DNA from: Thermus amyloliquefaciens
GTDB lineage: Bacteria > Deinococcota > Deinococci > Deinococcales > Thermaceae
Length of the DNA: 64,000 nt
Assembly: GCF_000744885.1 (NCBI RefSeq)
Contig: NZ_JQMV01000003.1
Location: forward strand, 1,736,001 to 1,800,000
Direction of reading: 5' to 3'
Below are positions 58,481 through 64,000 of this stretch, piece by piece. The number at the start of each line of letters is the position of its first letter. Position 1 is the stretch's first letter. Under the pieces are notes generated by a model. It had not been told where the DNA came from and did not search any database. It saw only the letters and a list, made by a program, of their open reading frames with translations. Made by a program: the position numbers and the translations under genes.

Positions 58481-59428
58481 TTAGGAGAGCCTCTCCGCCT
58501 CCTTCAGGGCCAAGGCCTCGAGGGCCTCCTTGTAGGGGGAAGGGGGCAGGGGCCGAAGCGCCTCCGCTGCCAGGTGGGCCCTTTCCCGGATGCGCGCCTC
58601 CACCTCCTCCGCCACCCCGCTTTCCCGGGCCAGGAGGCGCAGGCGCTCCAAATCCCCCTCCTCCCTCCCCCTGCGCCTCAGCACCTCCCGCACCTCGGGG
58701 AAGCGCTCCATGAGGAGGAGGGTGATGAGGGTGGCCTTGCCCTCCCGCACATCCCCGCCCACCGGCTTGCCCAGGCGCTCAGGGGTGCCCATGAGGTCCA
58801 GGTAATCGTCCCGCATCTGGAAGGCCTGGCCGTAGAGAAGACCGAAGCGGGCCAGGGCCTGGCGCACCTCCCCATCCGCGCCCTGGAGGAGGGCGGGGCC
58901 CTCCGTGCAGAGTTCCATGAGCACCGCCGTCTTGGCGGTGATGATCCTCTCGTAGTTCCCCAGGGAGTAGTCCTCCAAAGCCGCCACCTGGAACTGCAAA
59001 ACCTCCCCTTCGCTCAAGGTTTTGGCCACCTGGGCAAAGCGCTCCACCAGCTCCATCCTTCCCGTCTTGGCGATCACATGGAGGAGCCTGGAGAGCAGGA
59101 AATCCCCCGAGAGAACCGAAACCGCATTCCCGTACCGCCGGAAGGCCGCCTCCTTGCCCCGGCGGGTCTCGGCGTCGTCAATGAGGTCGTCGTGGAGGAG
59201 GGTGGCGGAGTGCAAAAGCTCCACCGCCAGGGCCAGCTCCATCTCGTGGGGCGCCCCCCCAAGGGCCCTCGAGGCCAGGAAGACCAGCCGGGGCCGAATG
59301 CGCTTCCCCCCAGCCGTCACCAGGTCTTGGTGGATGAGGCGGACGAAGAGGACGTCCGACTGAACAAGCTCAGAAAGGGCCTCCTCAAACTGAAGGAGGG
59401 GGGCCTCGAGGTCGGCAAGGACCGTCAC
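58481..59428 (-). CDS. Long-chain polyprenyl diphosphate synthase
   Basis: Adds isopentenyl diphosphate units to make the menaquinone side chain or other polyprenyls. 315 residues: first Asp-rich motif LLHDDLIDDAETRRG (D80, D81, D84), GKRIRPRLV, GDFLLSRLL and second motif MRDDYLDLMG. The absence of bulky residues next to the first motif suggests a long product (hepta/octaprenyl class); length cannot be fixed by eye. GTG start with TATACT seven bases upstream. Confidence 0.92.
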   Translation of the reverse strand: MTVLADLEAPLLQFEEALSELVQSDVLFVRLIHQDLVTAGGKRIRPRLVFLASRALGGAPHEMELALAVELLHSATLLHDDLIDDAETRRGKEAAFRRYGNAVSVLSGDFLLSRLLHVIAKTGRMELVERFAQVAKTLSEGEVLQFQVAALEDYSLGNYERIITAKTAVLMELCTEGPALLQGADGEVRQALARFGLLYGQAFQMRDDYLDLMGTPERLGKPVGGDVREGKATLITLLLMERFPEVREVLRRRGREEGDLERLRLLARESGVAEEVEARIRERAHLAAEALRPLPPSPYKEALEALALKEAERLS

Positions 59429-59435
59429 GCCCCCC

Positions 59436-59441
59436 AGTATA
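59436..59441 (-). promoter_or_regulatory. -10 box TATACT, leaderless start of the polyprenyl synthase gene
   Basis: Seven bases before the GTG at 59428. Confidence 0.55.
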
Positions 59442-59453
59442 GCCCTTGGGGCC

Positions 59454-59891
59454 TCAGTAAACCTCTATGGGAGCCGGCAAACGGACCACCTTGGCTTGGC
59501 CGCCCAGGGAAACTGTTCGGTAGCTCACTACTTGAGTGGGGGCAAGGGGTGATGCAGAGCTCTTGCTTATGGTTCGGGAAACCGGGGGACAGGACTGGGC
59601 CTGAGCCAGGCAGGGCTCGGAAAAAGTAAAAGGTGCCTCCACAGGGTTGCCGCTCTCATCCAAGAGCACCACATACCCCCTGCCCGAGCCCGGCAGGGGA
59701 TAGAGGAGCAGGGTGTAGGCGTAGTTATAGGCCACCACGTTGCCGTTTTGGTCACGCTCAAAGGTCAAAGAAAAGTTCTCCCGGGCCACCTGAACAGTGG
59801 GAGCACCCACCACAAGACCTCCCTCGAAGAAGGAACTACAACCGGACAAGCCCAGGAGCAGGATCAGCACCGGCAAAAACACCTTTCGCAT
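59454..59891 (-). CDS. Lipoprotein of unknown function
   Basis: A 145-residue protein from the ATG at 59891: MRKVFLPVLILLLGLSGCSS is a lipoprotein signal with lipobox LSGC. The mature part is beta-rich with a YAYTLLLYPLPGSGRGYVVLLDESGNPV stretch and two further Cys. No family recognised. It follows rex on the same strand after 14 bases, so it may be co-expressed. GC is lower than its neighbours in places. Confidence 0.65.
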   Translation of the reverse strand: MRKVFLPVLILLLGLSGCSSFFEGGLVVGAPTVQVARENFSLTFERDQNGNVVAYNYAYTLLLYPLPGSGRGYVVLLDESGNPVEAPFTFSEPCLAQAQSCPPVSRTISKSSASPLAPTQVVSYRTVSLGGQAKVVRLPAPIEVY

Positions 59892-59905
59892 CCACCTCAC
59901 CCCCT

Positions 59906-60541
59906 TCACCCCATCATCTCCTCGCGCCACTTGGGATTAAGTATAGCAAAGCTGAGGCGGGTTAGGCCCGCCAGGAAGTCCACGTTCTCCACCGCCACCT
60001 CCTTGGGCACCTCCAGCACCACGGGGGCGAAGTTCAGTATGCCCTTCACCCCAGCGGCCACCAAGAGGTCGGCAGCCCCTTGGGCCGCCTCCCGGGGCAC
60101 GGTGAGGAGGGCGATCTCTATGCGCCCCGGGACCCTCTGGGGCAAGAGCTCTAGGGGCTCAATCACCCCGCCCCGCACCGGTCGGCCGATCTTCTCCGGA
60201 TCCACGTCAAAGAAGCCCCGGAGTTCAAAGCTCTCCCCAAACCCAGGGTAGTCGGCCAGGGCGCTTCCCAAACGGCCCATCCCCACGATGCAAAGCCCCC
60301 AGCGGCGGTTTAGGCCCAGGATGTGGCGGAGTTCCCGCTTCAGGACCGGCACCGTGTACCCCACCCCCCGGGTGCCGTAGGAGCCAAAGTAGGAAAGGTC
60401 CTTGCGCACCTGGAAGGCCGTAACCTGGGCCTCCTCCGCCAACTGTTCGGAGCTGGTGCGGTGAACCCCCTTGGCCTCCAGTTCCTCCAGGATGCGCAGA
60501 TACGTGACCAACCGGCTGATGGCAGCGCTGGGAACCTTCAT
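59906..60541 (-). CDS. rex: Redox-sensing repressor Rex
   Basis: A 211-residue NADH/NAD-sensing repressor. N-terminal winged helix (KVPSAAISRLVTYLRILEEL..SSEQLAEEAQVTAFQVRKDLSYFGSYGTRGVGY) and Rossmann domain (LCIVGMGRLGSALADYPGF, FFDVDPEKIGRPVRGG). It is the family of the crystallised Thermus T-Rex. Upstream overlap of four bases with the SPOR gene indicates one operon. Confidence 0.96.
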   Translation of the reverse strand: MKVPSAAISRLVTYLRILEELEAKGVHRTSSEQLAEEAQVTAFQVRKDLSYFGSYGTRGVGYTVPVLKRELRHILGLNRRWGLCIVGMGRLGSALADYPGFGESFELRGFFDVDPEKIGRPVRGGVIEPLELLPQRVPGRIEIALLTVPREAAQGAADLLVAAGVKGILNFAPVVLEVPKEVAVENVDFLAGLTRLSFAILNPKWREEMMG

Positions 60542-61350
60542 CGCACCTCCAAGGCCTCGAGGCCCAAGGCCTGTAGCTTGGCCTTGGTGGCCTCCTTTTC
60601 CCCCTCGGCCACCGGGCCCACCCGCACCCGGTAGACCCCGTCCTTCACCAAAACCACCGGGAGGCCCATCCCCTTAAGCTTCCCCACCAGGGCCAGGGCG
60701 TTTTCCTCCTTCTGGAAGGCCCCCACCTGGAGGTAGAGGGTGCCCGAGGCGGGCGGGGCCGCCCCCTGGCCCCGGTACACCTGGGCCCCGTAGGAGGCCA
60801 GGGCCTGCGCCACCCGGCGGGCCTCGGCCTCGGTGGCATACGGGCCCACCACCACCCGGGTGAGGCCTCCCGAAGGCTCCAGGCGGGCCGGGTACCCCTT
60901 CTGGACCAGCTCCTGGCGAAGCCGGGCGGCATTCTCCGGGTTGGCGAAAGCCCCCACCGCCACCCGGTAAGCCCCGCTGGGGGTAGGGCTGGGAGGGGAA
61001 GGAGGCGGGGAGGAGGAGCTGGACCCAGTGGGGGCCTTGGGCTTGGCTTCCGTGGCGGGCCTGGTGGGGGCCGGCTCCGCCGGGGCCTGCGGCAAGGGAA
61101 GCACGGTAACCACGGGCTCAGGAGGCTTGGCCTCGGAAGGGGAAGGCTGGGGGGTGGGCGCCCCCTGGGGCGGAGGAGCCGAAGAGGGCGCGGATGGGGA
61201 GGTCACCGCAGGTTCAGGTAGGGAAGAAGCGCCCACCTTGGGCCGGGCAAAGGGATTGATCCCGGTGAGGTAAAGGACGATGCCCGCCGCCACCAGGGCG
61301 ATCAGGAGGAAGATGAGGAAATCCAGCCAGTTTTCCCGTAGCCAGCGCAT
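60538..61350 (-). CDS. Membrane-anchored protein with two SPOR domains
   Basis: A 270-residue protein: one N-terminal helix (about 9-29), a long Pro/Ser/Ala-rich linker (about 40-125), then two SPOR domains (YRVAVGAFANPENAARLRQEL, about 127-195; LYLQVGAFQKEENALALVGKL, about 205-268). SPOR domains bind denuded glycan at the septum, so a cell-division or cell-wall role is likely. It overlaps rex by four bases. Confidence 0.88.
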   Translation of the reverse strand: MRWLRENWLDFLIFLLIALVAAGIVLYLTGINPFARPKVGASSLPEPAVTSPSAPSSAPPPQGAPTPQPSPSEAKPPEPVVTVLPLPQAPAEPAPTRPATEAKPKAPTGSSSSSPPPSPPSPTPSGAYRVAVGAFANPENAARLRQELVQKGYPARLEPSGGLTRVVVGPYATEAEARRVAQALASYGAQVYRGQGAAPPASGTLYLQVGAFQKEENALALVGKLKGMGLPVVLVKDGVYRVRVGPVAEGEKEATKAKLQALGLEALEVR

Positions 61351-61351
61351 C

Positions 61352-62701
61352 CTACCTCCGAAGCAAGGCCTGGGCCTCCCTTGAGCCCAAGGCGGCCGCC
61401 TGGGCCAAGGCCCGCTCCGCCTCCGCCTGCCGGCCCAGGCCCCTCAGGGCCAGGGCCAGGTTGTACCAGGCCGCCGCCTGCTTAGGCGCCTTGGCCAGCA
61501 CCTCCCTTAGCACCATCTCCGCCTCTCCAAAGCGGCCAAGGCCCACCAGGGCCGCCGCCAGGTTTACCCCCACCCCTGGATCGCGGCCGGACGCGTAGAG
61601 GGGGCGGAGGAGGGCCAAGGCCTCCTCCAGACGGCCCATCTCCAAAAGCAGGGTACCCCTAAGGGCCTGGGCCTCTGGGGAGCTCATCCCCTCGAGGAGC
61701 CCCAACGCCTCCTCCCGCCGGCCCAAGGCGTAGGCGGCCTGGGCTTTGAGGAAGCCACCCGGCGGACCCGCCTCCTCCGCATACCGGTAGGCGTTCCGGT
61801 AATCCTTAAGCCGCAGGTAGGCCACCGCCAAGGCCAAGGCCACCTGGGGCTCGGGGCTTGTCCTGTAGGCGGAAAGCAGAAAACCCAAGGCCCCCTTGGG
61901 GTCCCCCGCCTCGAGGCGGGCCTGCCCCAAGAGGTAGGCGGCCTCCCACAGGGAAGGGTCCAGGGCATAGGCCTCCCGCAACAGGGGCTCGGGGCGGGGG
62001 GAAAGGAGGGCCTTGCGCAGGAGGAGCCTGGCCCTGGCCTTCCCCTCCACCGCCCCAAGCCCCCGGTCCAGCTCCCTGAGGGCCCGTTCCCTCAGCCCCT
62101 CCTCCGCCAGGATGCGGGCCAGAAGGTCCCAGCCCTCGGCCATCCTGGGCTCCCGGTTCAAAAGGCCATAGAGCACCGGCACCGCCTCCGCCCTCCGCCC
62201 CGCGGCGTAAAGGGCCTGGGCCAGGGCCAGGTGGTAGGCGGGGCTCCGCTCCGGGGTAAGCCCCCTCCGCAAAACCTCCGCCGCCTCCTTGGCCTGCTCC
62301 GCTTGGGTGAGGGCGGTGGCCCATCCTAAGTAGGCCTCCTCCGTGGGGGAAAGCTCCGCGGCCTTGGCGAAGGCCTCCGCCGCCTCCTTGGGCTTGCCCA
62401 GGCGCAGGTAGACCTGGCCCAGGTTGTAGTGGCCCTCGTAGCGGTCGGGGAAGACCCGGACCATCTGGTCAAAGGCGAAGCGGGCCTCCTCGAGGCGGCC
62501 CAGGCGGAAGAGGCTCACCCCCAGGCCCAGGTGGGCTGCAAAACGGCCATAGTCCTGGGCCAGGACCTCCTCGTAGGCCAGGGCCGCTTGGGCATACTCC
62601 CCCGCCTTGAACAAGGACTCCGCCCGCTCCCAAGCGGGTTGCGCCAAAGCCAGTCCAAGCCCCAGGAGAAGGGTTAAGGCTTTGGGAAAAGGTCTCGTCA
62701 T
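61352..62701 (-). CDS. Exported TPR protein
   Basis: A 449-residue protein from the ATG at 62701, which has GGAGG five bases upstream: signal peptide (FPKALTLLLGLGLALAQ) and about ten TPR units with the typical pattern (AHLGLGVSLFRLGRLEEARFAF, YNLGQVYLRLGKPKEAAEAFAKA, AWYNLALALRGLGRQAEAERAL). A scaffold, partner unknown. An upstream in-frame ATG at 62734 lies within the presumed promoter (TATGCT, 62730-62735) and is rejected. The SPOR gene starts one base after its stop, so SPOR, rex and the lipoprotein are probably in the same operon. Confidence 0.85.
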   Translation of the reverse strand: MTRPFPKALTLLLGLGLALAQPAWERAESLFKAGEYAQAALAYEEVLAQDYGRFAAHLGLGVSLFRLGRLEEARFAFDQMVRVFPDRYEGHYNLGQVYLRLGKPKEAAEAFAKAAELSPTEEAYLGWATALTQAEQAKEAAEVLRRGLTPERSPAYHLALAQALYAAGRRAEAVPVLYGLLNREPRMAEGWDLLARILAEEGLRERALRELDRGLGAVEGKARARLLLRKALLSPRPEPLLREAYALDPSLWEAAYLLGQARLEAGDPKGALGFLLSAYRTSPEPQVALALAVAYLRLKDYRNAYRYAEEAGPPGGFLKAQAAYALGRREEALGLLEGMSSPEAQALRGTLLLEMGRLEEALALLRPLYASGRDPGVGVNLAAALVGLGRFGEAEMVLREVLAKAPKQAAAWYNLALALRGLGRQAEAERALAQAAALGSREAQALLRR

Positions 62702-62762
62702 AAGGGCCTCCAAACCCGTCGTTGCCTTTAGCATAGCACAGCTCCAGGGGAAGAGCCTTTGC

Positions 62763-62768
62763 TATCCT
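62763..62768 (+). promoter_or_regulatory. -10 box TATCCT, leaderless start of the HNH gene
   Basis: Six bases before the GTG at 62775, in the gap divergent from the TPR gene. Confidence 0.5.
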
Positions 62769-62774
62769 AAGGGC

Positions 62775-63308
62775 GTGGGTCCTCCCGGCAAGGCCCTGGA
62801 CCTGGATGCCCCCAGGGTGCTGGTCCTGAACGCCGCCTACGAGGTCTTGGGGCTGGCCAGCATCAAGCGTAGCGTCCTCCTGGTGCTCTCCGGGGGAGCG
62901 GAGATGCTTTCGGAAAGCGGGCGCCACCTGCACACCCCCTCCACCCAGATCCCCGTCCCCAGCGTCATCCGCCTCAAGCGCCTGGTAAGGCGGGGGCCAA
63001 GCCGCATCCCCCTAAACCGCCGCAACGTCCTGAGGCGGGACCGTTACACCTGCCAGTACTGCGGCCGCCAAGGGGGGGACCTCACTGTGGACCATGTCCT
63101 CCCCAAAAGCCGCGGGGGCAAGAGCACCTGGGAAAACCTGGTGGCCGCCTGCCGCCCCTGCAACCTGAAGAAGGGGGACCGCACCCCCGAGGAGGCGGGG
63201 ATGCGCCTTTTAAAGCCCCCTCGGGCGCCCAGGGCGCCCCTTTTTCTTTCCGATTTGAAGGAGATCCCCGAGGACTGGCAGCCCTACCTCCAGGCGTGGC
63301 TAACCTAA
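62775..63308 (+). CDS. HNH endonuclease-domain protein
   Basis: A 177-residue protein. N-terminal half: RVLVLNAAYEVLGLASIKRSVLLVL, a conserved extension of this HNH subgroup. C-terminal HNH: RDRYTCQYCGRQGGDLTVDHVLPKSRGGKSTWENLVAACRPCNLKKGDR, with two CxxC zinc knuckles, the catalytic DH and the N of the motif. It is not flanked by phage or intron sequences and has native base composition, so it is probably a housekeeping nuclease of unknown target. Confidence 0.88.
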   Translation: MGPPGKALDLDAPRVLVLNAAYEVLGLASIKRSVLLVLSGGAEMLSESGRHLHTPSTQIPVPSVIRLKRLVRRGPSRIPLNRRNVLRRDRYTCQYCGRQGGDLTVDHVLPKSRGGKSTWENLVAACRPCNLKKGDRTPEEAGMRLLKPPRAPRAPLFLSDLKEIPEDWQPYLQAWLT

Positions 63309-63312
63309 CGCC

Positions 63313-64000
63313 CTAGCGCCGCACCGTGAGGAGCACCGCCAGGAGCACTAGGCCCGCCCCCAGGTAGGCCCAAGGGGAAAGCACCTCCCGGAAGAGGAGG
63401 AAGGCGAACAGGTTGGCCACCACGGGCTCCAAGGTGGCCACCACGCTGGCCCGGGTGGCGGGAAGGTGCCTTAAACCCGCATAGTAGGCCAGATAGGCCC
63501 CGTACGTGGAAAAGGTTCCCAAGAACAGCAAGGCCCCCATGGCCTTTGGGCTGAGCGGGGTGAACCCCACCCAGGGCAAAAGCCCCAAGGCCCCCACGGG
63601 TAGGGCGTAGAGGAAGAGGGTGGGGGTGGGGTAGCGGGGGAGGTAAAGCTTGCCGAAGATGTAGTAAAGCGCGTAGGTAAACCCGGAAAGGAGCCCGAAG
63701 AAAAGGGCCGGGTACAGGGCCCGCACCCCACTCCCCCCTCCCGCCCCCATGAGCCCCACCCCCAGAAGGGTCAGGGCCACCGCCCAAAGCCCCCTGGGGT
63801 CCAGGGGTTCCCTTAAGACCCCCAGGGAAAGGAGGGCCACCCAGGCTGGGGCCGTGTACAAAAGGACGGAGGCCAGGGATGCCCCCCCGTAGACCACCGC
63901 CAGCTGGTAGGAGCCGTAGAAAAGGGAAACCCCCACCAGACCGAAAAGAAGGAGGGGCAGGGCGTCCCGGCCCTCCACCCTCACCTGGCGCAGGAGGAGG
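63313..64000 (-). CDS. EamA/DMT-family transporter, 5' end outside window
   Basis: The minus-strand frame stays open to the window edge. About 228 residues are seen with seven to eight membrane helices and the EamA repeat ([63 protein letters not shown]-like). Full EamA proteins have ten helices and about 280-300 residues, so the N-terminus is missing. Probably a metabolite exporter; substrate unknown. Confidence 0.85.
   Translation of the reverse strand, partial: LLLRQVRVEGRDALPLLLFGLVGVSLFYGSYQLAVVYGGASLASVLLYTAPAWVALLSLGVLREPLDPRGLWAVALTLLGVGLMGAGGGSGVRALYPALFFGLLSGFTYALYYIFGKLYLPRYPTPTLFLYALPVGALGLLPWVGFTPLSPKAMGALLFLGTFSTYGAYLAYYAGLRHLPATRASVVATLEPVVANLFAFLLFREVLSPWAYLGAGLVLLAVLLTVRR

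Overview
The window is a dense, very GC-rich (about 70%) stretch of bacterial chromosome. Gene content, protein sequences and promoter style point to the genus Thermus, close to T. thermophilus. Lineage pointers are the GdhA/GdhB glutamate dehydrogenase pair, an alkyltransferase-like protein with Ala in place of the active Cys, MqnD of the futalosine menaquinone route, an EF-G-2-type factor, and an intein-bearing class II ribonucleotide reductase. About 68 protein genes are supported. I found no tRNA, rRNA, CRISPR array or insertion sequence, and no gene-free stretch over 300 bases.

Layout. 1-9.1 kb: partial S9 peptidase, Nif3-like protein, tmk, two tandem DUF192 proteins, an SPFH protein, a Cys-less FmdB-type protein, 5-formyl-THF cyclo-ligase, a HAD phosphatase, two tandem phosphoribosyltransferases, a DUF151 protein, an exported metallophosphatase, HIT and MtaB. 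9.1-15.5 kb: nrdJ with a 438-residue intein, trpF, an inositol monophosphatase-type enzyme and a flavin reductase-like protein. 15.5-16.35 kb: an AT-rich orphan HsdR_N-type nuclease, clearly foreign in base composition. 16.4-25 kb: JAMM protease, EF-G-2, MoxR ATPase, ppsA, hemolysin-III protein and a two-component system whose kinase is frameshifted. 25-31.3 kb: hemX-like, hemA, hemD, an AhpD-like protein, HAD, YceI, an exported intradiol dioxygenase and purB. 31.4-37.3 kb: purine operon purC-purS-purQ-HAD-purL-purF. 37.4-46 kb: small membrane protein, glyA, recN, a wrecked GGDEF gene, marC, argR, coaBC, rpoZ, gmk, a GH13 enzyme and ATL. 46-54 kb: SpoIID-like protein, bshC, a Crp/Fnr gene and mqnD (both frameshifted), a methyltransferase-TPR-DUF2325 protein, a deoxyhypusine synthase-like protein and a MoaD/ThiS-like protein. 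54-64 kb: hydroxyacid dehydrogenase, GNAT, gdhB-gdhA, polyprenyl synthase, lipoprotein, rex, SPOR, TPR, HNH and a partial EamA transporter.

Promoter logic is the strongest non-coding signal. More than twenty genes carry a TAnnnT-type -10 hexamer ending 6-8 bases before the start codon, so their mRNAs should be leaderless. In four cases that -10 box is built from the stop codon of the gene upstream, so an apparent operon can be re-initiated at each boundary. Other genes (nrdJ, EF-G-2, the HsdR_N nuclease, purC, apt2, ppsA) use Shine-Dalgarno leaders instead.

Four coding frames are interrupted by what look like single-base losses in short homopolymers (histidine kinase, a small ORF beside it, the crp-like gene, mqnD). 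mqnD is needed for menaquinone, so sequencing or assembly undercalls are a serious possibility. The GGDEF remnant, by contrast, lacks its catalytic centre and looks like true decay. The best leads for new biology are the AT-rich orphan nuclease, the stop-codon promoters and overlapping divergent promoters, the MoaD/ThiS-like protein with residues beyond its Gly-Gly plus a JAMM protease, and the methyltransferase-TPR-DUF2325 fusion.
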